A stretch of 64,000 nt of DNA from Ancylobacter sp. SL191 (GTDB lineage: Bacteria > Pseudomonadota > Alphaproteobacteria > Rhizobiales > Xanthobacteraceae), in the NCBI RefSeq assembly GCF_026625645.1, contig NZ_CP113056.1:2765001-2829000 (forward strand), in the 5' to 3' direction. The notes beneath the pieces were generated by a model. It was not told the DNA's origin, made no database searches, and was given only the letters and a program-made list of their open reading frames with translations. Below are positions 8,230 through 16,775 of this stretch, piece by piece. Numbering within the stretch: the stretch's first letter is position 1; each line of letters begins with the position of its first letter. The translations under genes were made by a program, and so were the position numbers.

Positions 8230-9729
8230 TTGGAAATCTTTGACAATCTGGCGCTCGGCTTCTCCGTCGCCTTCACCTTCCAGAACATTCTCTACTGCTT
8301 CCTGGGGGTGCTGCTGGGCACGCTGATCGGCGTTTTGCCGGGCCTCGGCCCGGTGCCGACCATCGCCATGCTGCTGCCGATCACCTTCGGCCTGCCGCCG
8401 GTGGCGGCGCTCATCATGCTCGCCGGCATCTATTACGGCGCGCAATATGGCGGCTCGACCACGGCCATCCTGATCAACCTGCCGGGCGAGAGTTCGTCCG
8501 TCGTCACCGCCATTGACGGCTACCAGATGGCCCGCCAGGGCCGGGCCGGCGCCGCGCTTGCAACCGCCGCGCTCGGCTCCTTCTTCGCCGGCTCGGTCGC
8601 CACCTTCCTGCTCGCCGTCTTCGCCCCACCGCTCGCCGACCTCGCGCTCAAATTCGGCCCGCCCGAGTATTTTGCGCTGATGGTTCTAGGGCTTGTGGCC
8701 TCCGTCGCGCTGGCGTCGGGCTCCGTCATCAAGGCGCTGGCGATGGTGGTGCTGGGCATTCTGCTCGGCCTCTCCGGTCAGGACGTCTACACCGGCACCC
8801 CACGCTTCACCTTCGACATGATCGAGCTGGCGGATGGAATCGAGTTCGTGGCGCTGGCCATGGGCGTGTTCGGCATCGGCGAGATCGTGCGCAATCTCGA
8901 GGACGAGCACACCCGCACGGTGATGGTGCAGAAGGTGAAGGGCCTGCTGCTCTCCAAGGAGGACTTCAAGCGCATCATCGGCCCGGTGATTCGCGGCACC
9001 TTCCTCGGCTCCTTCCTCGGCATCCTGCCGGGCGGCGGCGCGATCCTGTCGTCCTTCGCCGCCTATTCCATCGAGAAGAAGATCTCCCGCCACCCCGAGC
9101 GCTTCGGCAAGGGGGCCATTGAGGGCGTGGCGGGGCCGGAATCGGCTAATAATGCGGGCGCGCAGACCTCCTTTATCCCCATGCTGACGCTCGGCATTCC
9201 GTCCAACCCGGTGATGGCGCTGATGATCGGCGCGCTGATCATCCAGGGCATCGTGCCCGGCCCGAACGTCGTCAACGAGCAGCCGAGCCTGTTCTGGGGC
9301 ATTGTCGCGTCGATGTGGATCGGCAATTTCCTGCTGGTGGTGCTCAACCTGCCGCTGATCGGCATCTGGGTCCGGCTGCTCACCGTGCCCTATCACATCC
9401 TCTTCCCGCTCATCGTTGGCTTCTGCTGCATCGGCGTCTACAGCGTCAACAATAACAACTTTGACGTGTATACGATGGCCATCTTCGGCCTCATCGGCTA
9501 CGTCCTCGTCAAGCTACACTGCGAACCCGCGCCACTTTTACTTGGGTTCATTATTGGGCCTATGCTTGAGGAATATTTGCGTCGTGCTATGCTGATATCG
9601 CGAGGTGATCCGCTGGTCTTCATCTCGCGTCCGATTTCTGCGACGATGCTGGCGCTGGCGGCGCTGGCGTTGCTGGTCGTGCTGCTGCCCTCCGTGCGCA
9701 AGAAGCGCGACGAGGCGTTCAAAGAATGA
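8230..9729 (+). CDS. tctA: TTT transporter large membrane subunit
   Basis: A 499-residue multi-spanning permease. The N terminus (NLALGFSVAFTFQNILYCFLGVLLGTLIGVLPGLGP) and the block IYYGAQYGGSTTAILINLPGESSSVVTAIDGYQMA are near-signature for TctA. The start is a TTG at 8230 with GGGAG ten bases upstream; no in-frame ATG fits. Codon use is very GC-rich except from about 9514 to 9612, where CTA, TTA, ATT, ATA and CGA codons cluster (only 13 of 32 codons end in G or C) although the protein there (PLLLGFIIGPMLEEYLRRAM) is well conserved in the family. See findings. Confidence 0.93.
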   Translation: MEIFDNLALGFSVAFTFQNILYCFLGVLLGTLIGVLPGLGPVPTIAMLLPITFGLPPVAALIMLAGIYYGAQYGGSTTAILINLPGESSSVVTAIDGYQMARQGRAGAALATAALGSFFAGSVATFLLAVFAPPLADLALKFGPPEYFALMVLGLVASVALASGSVIKALAMVVLGILLGLSGQDVYTGTPRFTFDMIELADGIEFVALAMGVFGIGEIVRNLEDEHTRTVMVQKVKGLLLSKEDFKRIIGPVIRGTFLGSFLGILPGGGAILSSFAAYSIEKKISRHPERFGKGAIEGVAGPESANNAGAQTSFIPMLTLGIPSNPVMALMIGALIIQGIVPGPNVVNEQPSLFWGIVASMWIGNFLLVVLNLPLIGIWVRLLTVPYHILFPLIVGFCCIGVYSVNNNNFDVYTMAIFGLIGYVLVKLHCEPAPLLLGFIIGPMLEEYLRRAMLISRGDPLVFISRPISATMLALAALALLVVLLPSVRKKRDEAFKE

Positions 9730-9741
9730 GGACAACTGGCA

Positions 9742-9785
9742 GGGGGGTGTAGACAGGCCGGAATCGCTTTGCTACATGACCCCCC
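9742..9785 (+). terminator. possible factor-independent stem after tctA
   Basis: GGGGGGT-GTAG (9742-9752) can pair with CTAC-ATG-ACCCCCC (9772-9785) leaving a 3-base bulge. No T run follows, so this is only a weak terminator candidate separating tctA from the tRNA gene. Confidence 0.3.
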
Positions 9786-9819
9786 GTTCGCGGGACGTTG
9801 TTCCGCAGACACCCGGTCC

Positions 9820-9895
<76 letters not shown>

Positions 9896-10012
9896 TCTCC
9901 TCCCAGGACATGAAAATTTCGGACGGGTGTCCGCCGGCAGGTGGTCGGTAGTTTCTTTAGATTAGCTTCATTATACCACTACCGCGCTTATGGTGCGCGC
10001 TAGCCTGCTTCC

Positions 10013-10243
10013 ATGTTCGACGGGATACATCGCGCCGATCAGCAGCTTCTCGTCGTGGAGGGTCCGCAAATCAGGATCGTCGCGGCCAATGCGGCGGCGT
10101 GCGGGCTGCTCGATCAGCCGACTCTGGAAGAGGGCGCGCGGGCCGGGCGAGTGCGACGTCGATGGGCTGATGGAGCGACAGGCCGGGCGCTCTACCGGGC
10201 CAAAGCCGCCGGCCGTGGCCGGGTCGTCATCGACGGCTCGTGA
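10013..10243 (+). pseudogene. remnant of a PAS/GGDEF diguanylate cyclase-like gene
   Basis: A 76-codon open frame whose first half (QQLLVVEGPQIRIVAANAAACGLL) looks like the start of a PAS domain and whose end (GRALYRAKAAGRGRVV) matches the C-terminal ADxALYxAKxxGRxRV signature of GGDEF domains. The roughly 130-170 residues that should lie between, including the GGDEF active site, are missing. In the +1 frame just before the junction the text reads DVDGLMERQAG, the natural lead into RALYRAKAAGR, so a frameshift is also likely. It therefore appears to be a decayed, internally deleted gene. The chance that a short protein is still made cannot be excluded. Confidence 0.5.
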
Positions 10244-10340
10244 ACGCGTCCGCCGCCCGGCTGTGCTAGGTTGAAACGTCACGGCGATCCCTTCCGGGGA
10301 CGCCACTGCCGGAGGCGTTGTCATTTCCCACCAACTGTCG

Positions 10341-10535
10341 ATGATCTGCGCGCATTGCCAACGCTGCGGCCGTCGCTCCGCGCTTGGCACGGGCGATGCG
10401 ACCGCTCTTGAAGAAGCCGATCCCACCGAGCCGGCGCCGCGCCTGCGCTGCGACATGTGCGGCGGGCGTCGCGTGACGCTGTTCCGTGCGCGTGGGCCGA
10501 TGGAAATGATCGCCTTCCTGTCCGGCCGGCTCTAG
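10341..10535 (+). CDS. small zinc-ribbon-like protein, function unknown
   Basis: A 64-residue protein with two CxxC knuckles, C6-x2-C9 (plus C3) and C37-x2-C40, spaced as in a small zinc ribbon; C-terminal part RVTLFRARGPMEMIAFLSGRL. Short CxxC proteins of this kind are frequent hypothetical genes in Hyphomicrobiales. No clear ribosome site precedes the ATG closely (GGAGG lies about 30 bases upstream), so an upstream non-ATG start is possible. It probably belongs with the three small or unknown genes that follow on the same strand. Confidence 0.55.
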   Translation: MICAHCQRCGRRSALGTGDATALEEADPTEPAPRLRCDMCGGRRVTLFRARGPMEMIAFLSGRL

Positions 10536-10612
10536 CGCGGCGAACCATTCGAGCCTTGCCGCGTTGTCTGCCCGAGCACTCGACGGCGAGCACTCGACGG
10601 GAGGACAGCGAC

Positions 10613-10909
10613 ATGGCCAATGGCGATCCGTTTTCGAACAATGTTGACAAGGCTCTGGGCACCACGGGCCATGGCGGCGCAACGGCAGGCTCCGGCACGA
10701 CCTCTAGCGCCTATGGCAGCGGCTCGACGGCTTCCACGTCCGGCAGCGCCCGTACGTCGCCGACCGAAGGGCTGGGGGCGGGCCTGGAGCGCGATGCTCG
10801 CACGGCCCTGAACTCGACCGGCGGGGCGAGTGAACGCCGCTTCTCCTTCAACATGCTGCTGGCGACGGCTGTCGCCGGCTACGCGCTCGGGCGCCTGCTC
10901 CCGCGCTGA
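10613..10909 (+). CDS. tail-anchored low-complexity protein, function unknown
   Basis: A 98-residue protein. Residues about 15-70 are rich in Gly, Ser, Thr and Ala and likely disordered; the last 22 residues (FSFNMLLATAVAGYALGRLLPR) are a single C-terminal membrane anchor. A GGAGG site at about 10600-10604 supports the ATG at 10613; the longer open frame upstream is not supported. A small tandem duplication of GCACTCGACGG lies just before the ribosome site (about 10577-10600). The next gene is a transglutaminase-like protein 21 bases downstream, so the two are probably co-transcribed. I do not recognise a family. Confidence 0.55.
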   Translation: MANGDPFSNNVDKALGTTGHGGATAGSGTTSSAYGSGSTASTSGSARTSPTEGLGAGLERDARTALNSTGGASERRFSFNMLLATAVAGYALGRLLPR

Positions 10910-10930
10910 GCGGCTCCCGGAAAGGTCATT

Positions 10931-11821
10931 ATGCAGACTCTCACCGTGCGCCACCTCACGCGCTACACCTACGCCAACCCTGTCGAGTTCCAGCCGCATC
11001 GGCTGATGCTGCGTCCCCGTGACAGCCATGACCTGCGTCTGGTCGCGGCGCAGCTCACGCTCTGGCCGCCCGCCAATGTGCGCTGGATGCATGACGTGTT
11101 CGGCAACTCGGTGGCGACGGTGGACTTCACCGAGCCGGCCAACGAGCTGTCGATCGAAAGTGTGCTGACCATCGAACGCTATGGGCTGGGCGGCCTCGAC
11201 TTCGAGATCGCCGAGGCGGCGAAGGAGTACCCCTTCGTCTACTCGCCCGATGACCGAACCGATCTCGGGCGCATGCTCGAGCCGCACTATCCCGACCCTA
11301 TGGGCGAGCTTGAGCAATGGGCCAAGGGCTTCATCGCCGGGCGCCCGACCGATACGATGGCTCTGGTGACCGACATCAACAACAGCATCCATCAGGGCTT
11401 CGCCTATCAGGTTCGCCATGAGCAGGGCACGCAGCCGCCGCTTGAAACGTTGCGGCTGGGGTCGGGCTCCTGCCGCGATTTCGCATTGTTGCTGATCGAG
11501 GCTGTGCGCGCCCTTGGCTTCGGCGCGCGCTTCGTGACCGGCTACCTCTACGACCCGGCGCTGGATGGCGACGGGCCGGCGGTTATCGGCGCGGGGGCGA
11601 CGCATGCCTGGGCGGATATCTATCTGCCGGGCGCGGGCTGGGTCGAGTTCGACCCGACGAATGGCACCATCGCGGCCGACAACCTGATCCGCGTTGCGGT
11701 CACGCGCGACCCCAGCCAGGCGGTTCCCGTCACCGGCGGCTTTACCGGTCTCACCGGCGACTATCTGGGGATGGAGGTCAACGTCTCCGTACGTTCCCAG
11801 CCCGAGCCGCTGGCCGCCTGA
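10931..11821 (+). CDS. transglutaminase-like cysteine protease superfamily protein
   Basis: A 296-residue protein with an N-terminal bacterial transglutaminase-like beta domain (LTVRHLTRYTYANPVEFQPHRLMLRPR) and a papain-like transglutaminase core. The catalytic triad is visible: C181 in GSGSCRDFA, H225 in ATHAWADIY, D241 in VEFDPTNG. There is no signal peptide, so it should be cytoplasmic. Proteins of this type occur in several copies in rhizobia; some are next to circularly permuted ATP-grasp and alpha-E genes, which are absent here. Substrate unknown. GGAAAGG precedes the ATG. Confidence 0.82.
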   Translation: MQTLTVRHLTRYTYANPVEFQPHRLMLRPRDSHDLRLVAAQLTLWPPANVRWMHDVFGNSVATVDFTEPANELSIESVLTIERYGLGGLDFEIAEAAKEYPFVYSPDDRTDLGRMLEPHYPDPMGELEQWAKGFIAGRPTDTMALVTDINNSIHQGFAYQVRHEQGTQPPLETLRLGSGSCRDFALLLIEAVRALGFGARFVTGYLYDPALDGDGPAVIGAGATHAWADIYLPGAGWVEFDPTNGTIAADNLIRVAVTRDPSQAVPVTGGFTGLTGDYLGMEVNVSVRSQPEPLAA

Positions 11822-11839
11822 GACCTCTCAACCTAAAAT

Positions 11840-11862
11840 CCCCCGCAGCACCTTTGCGGGGG
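11840..11862 (+). promoter_or_regulatory. hairpin overlapping the ribosome site of the HXXEE gene
   Basis: CCCCCGCA (11840-11847) and TGCGGGGG (11855-11862) form a perfect 8-bp stem with a 7-base loop. The 3' arm contains the only G-rich ribosome-site candidate before the GTG start at 11871. It could be a weak terminator after the transglutaminase gene, but there is no T run, so sequestration of the ribosome site is an equal possibility. Confidence 0.45.
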
Positions 11863-11870
11863 ATGTTGCC

Positions 11871-12344
11871 GTGTCGCTTCAGCTTTGGGCGTGGCTCGCT
11901 CTGATCGCCTACACGCTTCACATCCTCGAAGAATTCTCGTTCGACTGGAGAAACTGGGCGCGCTCGGTCATCAGCCTGCCCGTCGAGTGGAGCGACTTCT
12001 ATCTCACCAATGCGGCTGTGGTTGTGCTGGGCTTCGCGCAGGCGCAGATGTCCGACCTGCTGGCCCTCGCGCCGCTGAGTTTTGCGGCGCTGATGCTCAT
12101 CAACGCCACTTTCTTCCACGTCCTGCCGATGATCGTGTCCCGAGGGCGTTTTTCGCCGGGCACCTTCACCGCCGTGCTGTTCTTCTACCCGGTCGGTTTC
12201 GGCATGTTCTTCGCTGCGGCGCAGGAGGGGAAGCTGTCCGGCACCACGCTCCTTGGCGCCCTTCTCACCGGCGCACTGCTGATGGCGTTTCCGGTTTGCC
12301 TGCTCAAGGCAAAGGGCCTGCCGTATTTCCGGCAGGCCCGCTGA
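11871..12344 (+). CDS. HXXEE domain-containing membrane protein
   Basis: A 157-residue protein with about four to five hydrophobic segments and the family motif HILEE near residue 16, which gives the HXXEE family its name. The GTG at 11871 is preferred because the frame upstream overlaps the transglutaminase gene and encodes no family sequence. Function is not known for the family. Its last codons contain the hairpin that probably terminates the convergent ene-reductase gene. Confidence 0.65.
   Translation: MSLQLWAWLALIAYTLHILEEFSFDWRNWARSVISLPVEWSDFYLTNAAVVVLGFAQAQMSDLLALAPLSFAALMLINATFFHVLPMIVSRGRFSPGTFTAVLFFYPVGFGMFFAAAQEGKLSGTTLLGALLTGALLMAFPVCLLKAKGLPYFRQAR
12311..12339 (-). terminator. 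terminator of the ene-reductase gene inside the HXXEE coding end
   Basis: On the minus strand GGGCCTGCCG-GAAATA-CGGCAGGCCC is a perfect 10-bp stem followed by TTTGCCTT, 11 bases beyond the ene-reductase stop. It lies wholly within the last codons of the convergent gene. Confidence 0.6.
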
Positions 12345-12349
12345 GGTGA

Positions 12350-13441
12350 TCAGGCCACGGCTTCGGCAAGGGCCGGATAGTCGATATAACCTTTGGCGCC
12401 GCCGCCATAGAGCGTGTCGCGGTCGAGCTCGTTGAAGGCGGCTCCTTCACGCAGGCGCTCCACCGCGTCCGGATTGGCGATGAACGCCTTGCCGAAGGCG
12501 ACAAGGTCTGCCTTGCCGCTGGCGACGACATCTTCAGCCATCGCCTTGTCGTAGCCGTTATTGACCATCCAGGCGCCGCTGTAGCGCTTGTGCAGCGCCT
12601 CGAAGTCGAAGCCCGGCACCACGTCGCGCGGGCCGCCCGTAGCGCCCTCGATGATGTGGATATAGACCGGCTTGATCGCCTCCAGCACGTCCAGCACATG
12701 CGCGAAGAGCGCGGCAGGGTCGCTGTCGGAGAGGCCATTGGCCGGCGTCACCGGGGAAATGCGGATGCCGGTACGCGCGGCGCCGATCTCGGCCGTGACG
12801 GCTTCCATGATTTCCTTTAGGAAACGCACGCGGTTCTCGATCGAGCCGCCATAACGGTCGGTGCGCTTGTTGGCGCCATCGCGCAGAAACTGGTCGATCA
12901 GATAGCCATTGGCCGCGTGGATCTCGACACCGTCGAAGCCGGCGCGAATGGCGTTGGCGGCCGCAAGGCGGAAGTCCTCGACAATGCCGGGGATCTCGTC
13001 CGTCTCGAGCGCGCGGGGCTCGTCGACATCGGCAAAACCGTTATTCACATAGGTCTTGGTCTCGGCACGGATCGCCGAGGGCGCGAGCGGTGCGCCACCG
13101 CCGGGCTGCAGCGAACGGTGCGAGACGCGCCCGACATGCCAGAGCTGCACGAAGATGCGCCCACCCTTGGCATGGACGGCGTCCGTCACCTTCTTCCAGC
13201 CCTCGACTTGAGCTTCGGTGAAGATGCCGGGCGTGTCCTGATAGCCCTGCGCGGTCGCGGAAACCTGCGTCGCCTCGGTGATGATGAGACCGGCCGAGGC
13301 GCGCTGGCCGTAATAGGTCACGGCGAGCGGCGAGGGGACGAGGCCCTCGACCGCGCGGTTGCGGGTCAACGGAGCCATGACGATGCGGTTTGTCAGCGTG
13401 ATGTCGCCGAGGCGGTAGCTATCAAAAAGAGAAATCGGCAT
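12350..13441 (-). CDS. nemA: Old Yellow Enzyme family ene-reductase (N-ethylmaleimide reductase type)
   Basis: A 363-residue FMN-dependent alkene/nitroester reductase. The N terminus [27 protein letters not shown] and the block [36 protein letters not shown] are characteristic of the NemA/OYE group; the His-Ala-Ala-Asn of EIHAAN supplies substrate-hydrogen-bonding residues and the YGGS tyrosine region follows. It reduces activated C=C bonds and may detoxify electrophiles; the physiological substrate is not known. The ATG at 13441 is chosen by family alignment although the open frame extends far upstream into pncB. Divergent from pncB over 210 bases containing a palindrome. Confidence 0.9.
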   Translation of the reverse strand: MPISLFDSYRLGDITLTNRIVMAPLTRNRAVEGLVPSPLAVTYYGQRASAGLIITEATQVSATAQGYQDTPGIFTEAQVEGWKKVTDAVHAKGGRIFVQLWHVGRVSHRSLQPGGGAPLAPSAIRAETKTYVNNGFADVDEPRALETDEIPGIVEDFRLAAANAIRAGFDGVEIHAANGYLIDQFLRDGANKRTDRYGGSIENRVRFLKEIMEAVTAEIGAARTGIRISPVTPANGLSDSDPAALFAHVLDVLEAIKPVYIHIIEGATGGPRDVVPGFDFEALHKRYSGAWMVNNGYDKAMAEDVVASGKADLVAFGKAFIANPDAVERLREGAAFNELDRDTLYGGGAKGYIDYPALAEAVA

Positions 13442-13518
13442 TGCGGAAATCCTGTCCGTGAGACTGTGATCGCGTTGCACGTAGTCATCCTTCCGGCGGA
13501 GGGAAGAGGCGCCCAACG

Positions 13519-13535
13519 TGCATTGCTGCAATGCA
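13519..13535. promoter_or_regulatory. 17-bp palindrome, candidate operator
   Basis: TGCATTG-CTG-CAATGCA is a perfect 7+7 inverted repeat in the divergent nemA/pncB spacer, about 78 bases before nemA and 117 before pncB. Shape and place suit a dimeric regulator; which one is unknown and no regulator gene adjoins. Confidence 0.4.
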
Positions 13536-13651
13536 GCGCGTCGAGCCGTGGCTTTTTCGCGTGTCCGACATCTGGGCATTCTCGGCCGGATCGCTGCACA
13601 TGGGCGCCGCGATGCACTAGAAGGGGGGGCCGGCCCACAGAGCGTTCCCGC

Positions 13652-14944
13652 ATGATCGATATCGCCTCGCGCGTCTACAATCACACTTGGAAGATCGACC
13701 CGATCGTGCGCTCGGTGCTCGATACTGACTTCTACAAGCTGTTGATGGCACAGACGATCTACCGTCGGCATTTCCAGACGCGGGTGACCTTCGGCATCAT
13801 CAACCGCACCGCGCATGTGCGCATCGCTGATTTTGTCGACGAGGGCGAACTGCGCGAGCAGCTCGACCATGTGCGCTCGCTCTCCCTCACCCGAGGCGAG
13901 TCGACCTGGCTGCGCGGCAACATGTTCTACGGCAAGCGCCAGATGTTCTCGCCGGACTTCATGGCCTGGTTCGAGGGCTTCCGCTTTCCGGCCTATCACC
14001 TCGAAAAGCGCGACGGGCAATATGAGCTGACCTTCGAGGGCCCATGGATCGAGACCACCATGTGGGAGGTGCCGGCGCTCGCCATCATCAACGAGCTGCG
14101 CTCGCGCGCCGTCTTGCGCAGTCTGGGGCGGTTCGAACTGCAGGTGCTTTACGCCCAGGCGATGACGCGGGTTTGGGAGAAGGTCCAGCGGCTGCGCGCG
14201 CTCGGCGGGGTCAATGTCGCCGATTTCGGCACGCGCCGGCGTCATGGCTTCCTGTGGCAGGACTGGTGCGTGCAGGCGATGATGGAGGGGTTGGGCGAGA
14301 GCTTCCTCGGCACCTCCAATTGCCTCATCGCCATGCGCCGCGAGGTCGAGGCTACCGGCACCAATGCCCATGAACTGCCCATGGTCTATGCCGCGCTGGC
14401 GCGCTCCGACGCGGAACTCGCCGACGCGCCTTACAAGGTGCTGTCGGACTGGCAGAAGGACTATGAGGGCAATCTGCGGGTCATCCTCCCTGACACCTTC
14501 GGCACGACGCATTTTCTCCAGGAGGCGCCCGACTGGGTGACGAACTGGACCGGCATTCGAATCGATTCGAAGGATCCCATCGAGGGTGGCGAGGAAGCGA
14601 TCGCCTGGTGGATCGCGCGGGGACAGGATCCGCGCACCAAGCTCGCCATCTTCTCCGACGGCCTCGATATCGCGGACATCGAGACCATCTATCGCCACTT
14701 CCAGGGCCGGATGCGTATCGGCTTCGGCTGGGGGACCCTGCTGACCAACGATTTCCGCGACTTCGTGCCGGAGGGGCGGCTCGACCCGATTTCCATCGTC
14801 TGCAAGGTGATTTCCGCCGACGGCCATCCCACCGTGAAACTGTCCGACAACGCCACCAAGGCTATGGGTCCGGCTGACGAAATCGCCCGCTATCGGCGGG
14901 TGTTCCATGCCACCGAACAGCCCCGCCGCGAACTCGCCGTTTAG
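13652..14944 (+). CDS. pncB: nicotinate phosphoribosyltransferase
   Basis: Converts nicotinate and PRPP to nicotinate mononucleotide in the NAD salvage (Preiss-Handler) pathway. The 430-residue protein has the N-terminal [18 protein letters not shown] and the conserved downstream blocks [41 protein letters not shown] and [13 protein letters not shown]. Length suits the alphaproteobacterial enzyme, slightly longer than the E. coli one. The ATG at 13652 begins after the divergent promoter region; the long frame upstream is antisense to nemA and is ignored. Confidence 0.92.
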   Translation: MIDIASRVYNHTWKIDPIVRSVLDTDFYKLLMAQTIYRRHFQTRVTFGIINRTAHVRIADFVDEGELREQLDHVRSLSLTRGESTWLRGNMFYGKRQMFSPDFMAWFEGFRFPAYHLEKRDGQYELTFEGPWIETTMWEVPALAIINELRSRAVLRSLGRFELQVLYAQAMTRVWEKVQRLRALGGVNVADFGTRRRHGFLWQDWCVQAMMEGLGESFLGTSNCLIAMRREVEATGTNAHELPMVYAALARSDAELADAPYKVLSDWQKDYEGNLRVILPDTFGTTHFLQEAPDWVTNWTGIRIDSKDPIEGGEEAIAWWIARGQDPRTKLAIFSDGLDIADIETIYRHFQGRMRIGFGWGTLLTNDFRDFVPEGRLDPISIVCKVISADGHPTVKLSDNATKAMGPADEIARYRRVFHATEQPRRELAV

Positions 14945-15319
14945 GCCCGGAGCGGAGGTATTAATTTCGCGTGTGCGAATGCGCCGCGCCGGTGGGCCCA
15001 GAGTTGCCGCAATCGCCATACAAGTTGAAAAACCCGCGATGTTGCTTTCTTGCATCAACGCGCCCGATGCGGTTAGTGTGTCGCCGGAGCGTGCGGGAAG
15101 TAACTTGGTAGTGGCGTGAGTCCCTCGGGACTGGCCACAAAATCGGAAGCAACGCATGCGGCGTGTCGAGCACTGCGAAACCGAGTGGATGGTAGTGGAT
15201 AGGGGCGGACTGGGTTCGCCCGAGGCTCGATCCCGTACCGAAACCGGTCGTATGATGCCGACATCCGCAGGCCTTCGCTGGTCGTGGACGATGGTCCCGG
15301 CCGCGGTGATCGCAGAGTG
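14945..15319. other. intergenic region, no gene seen
   Basis: 375 bases between pncB and the SH3-domain gene. It is less GC-rich around 14960-15060, has no T-tailed hairpin and no open frame with family resemblance; short antisense frames here are shadows. It probably holds the promoter of the SH3 gene. Confidence 0.4.
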
Positions 15320-16633
15320 ATGCGCGCCATGTCGACCTCGACGCAGGAACAGCGCGGCTCCGGCCTTTCGTCCACGCTGGTCAAGGATTTCCGCGCCATT
15401 CTCACGGCTCTTGAGCAGGAGAAGGCGACCCGCGCGGATAGCGCGCCGCCTGAGCGCCTTCTAGTAGCCGAGCCGGTCGCCGAGCCGGTACGGCCGTTGG
15501 TCACGCGCCGCGAACCCATCGAGAAACCGGCGCCGGCTCCCTATTCCGAAGTCCGCAGCCGGATCGCCGCCCTTGGGGACGTCCGGGACATGTTCCCCTC
15601 CCGGCCCGCGACGAGCGAACCCGCCCATCCGCCGGCGCCGCTTTCTTCCGAAGCTCAGCCTGTTCCCGCCCAGCTTCGCCCCGCAGCCCTGCGCCCGGTT
15701 GCCCAGCCGCTCGCTGATTCGTCCGTCTCCGAGCCCCGCCGCCGCGGCTTTGGCGTTGTTGTACGCTGCGCCGAGGGCGAGACGCCGGCACGCAAGCGCC
15801 GTTCCTCATCCAAGGACGCCTTCACCTGGCAGCGCCTTGGCGTGCTCGCCGTCTTCATGGCGATTGCCGGCGGCGGGGCGGTGGCCCTTCAGTCGGTCGT
15901 CGGTCGCGAGGAAGCGAAGGTCGCGCCGGAGGCGATCGGAAATGCCGCCATTGCCAGCGTTGCGCCGTCGGCCCCGCTGGCCGTGCAGCCAGTGGCGGAC
16001 ACGGCGGTAGCCCCGTCCAACGCGCCGTTCCCCATCGCGGCCCAGCCGCAGCCGAGCGCGGCGCCGAGCGTTGCCGCCGTCGTCGCCGAGGTGCCCCAGC
16101 CCACGCTGCGCAACGCCGAGCCGTTGTTCGAGACCTCACCGGCCCCCGCCAACCTGCCCGGCGTCACCGCCTTCGCCCCGACGGGCGATGCGGGCGCTGA
16201 GGTGCTTCACGCCGACAAGCCCAAGGGCACGACAGAGAGCGCCACAACGACGCTGCCGCGTCAGGCTCCGCTGCCACCGCCGGCGCCGCCCAAGCCGGCT
16301 ATGGTGGCTGCTGCGCCGCCCGCAGCAGCCCCTGTCGCCGCCTCGGCCTCGGAGAGCGACGCAGCCCCGGCCGGCGAGGATGAGGCGCCCGCTGACGGCG
16401 CCGGATTCGGTGGCGCGCCGGTTGGGACGATCACCCTGCGCTCGCCCGTCACCATGCGCGCCGCGCCGAAGAAGGGCGCCGCGCCGGTCGGCAATCTGTC
16501 GAGCGGCCAGAAGGTCGAACTCGTCGCCTGCTCGGGCTGGTGCGAGGTCATTGCCGAGGGCAAGCGCGGCTTCATCTACAAGAGCTTTGTGGATGTCTCG
16601 GCGGTGAAGCCGCTGGAGACCGCGACGCCCTGA
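15320..16633 (+). CDS. SH3-domain membrane protein
   Basis: About 437 residues. The first 30 residues are polar, then Ala/Pro-rich low-complexity sequence, a single membrane segment at roughly residue 175-195 (WQRLGVLAVFMAIAGGGAVALQ), a second Pro/Ala-rich linker, and a C-terminal bacterial SH3 domain (VTMRAAPKKGAAPVGNLSSGQKVELVACSGWCEVIAEGKRGFIYKSFV). Topology suggests the SH3 domain is periplasmic, where such domains often bind peptidoglycan. Starts at 15284, 15320 and 15329 are all possible; I take 15320, with no decisive ribosome site. Confidence 0.65.
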   Translation: MRAMSTSTQEQRGSGLSSTLVKDFRAILTALEQEKATRADSAPPERLLVAEPVAEPVRPLVTRREPIEKPAPAPYSEVRSRIAALGDVRDMFPSRPATSEPAHPPAPLSSEAQPVPAQLRPAALRPVAQPLADSSVSEPRRRGFGVVVRCAEGETPARKRRSSSKDAFTWQRLGVLAVFMAIAGGGAVALQSVVGREEAKVAPEAIGNAAIASVAPSAPLAVQPVADTAVAPSNAPFPIAAQPQPSAAPSVAAVVAEVPQPTLRNAEPLFETSPAPANLPGVTAFAPTGDAGAEVLHADKPKGTTESATTTLPRQAPLPPPAPPKPAMVAAAPPAAAPVAASASESDAAPAGEDEAPADGAGFGGAPVGTITLRSPVTMRAAPKKGAAPVGNLSSGQKVELVACSGWCEVIAEGKRGFIYKSFVDVSAVKPLETATP

Positions 16634-16775
16634 GCGTGGCGCGTCGGTAACATCTTGAATCAATTATTGAGCCGGCAGGTGCGTGGATGGCGCCCCGCGC
16701 GGCTCGTCATGCCCGAGGGCGCATGTTAGACGCCAACTGAACTGTTTGGTCGGCGTGCGTCGCGAGGTCTGCTCA

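Noticed and set aside
9918..9935. Short stem CGGAC-GGGT-GTCCG after tRNA-Lys as a terminator
   Set aside because: Only five base pairs and no T run immediately after it.
12917..13651. Upstream extension of the pncB frame
   Set aside because: It is antisense to the ene-reductase gene and has no resemblance to nicotinate phosphoribosyltransferase; the ATG at 13652 starts the family sequence.
13442..15157. Upstream extension of the ene-reductase frame through pncB
   Set aside because: The 572 extra residues are antisense to pncB. The conserved start [17 protein letters not shown] begins at 13441.
15073..15519. 148-codon minus-strand frame spanning the pncB-SH3 spacer
   Set aside because: No recognisable domain, no ribosome site, Arg/Ser/Pro-rich composition typical of a shadow frame, and it overlaps the SH3 gene start.
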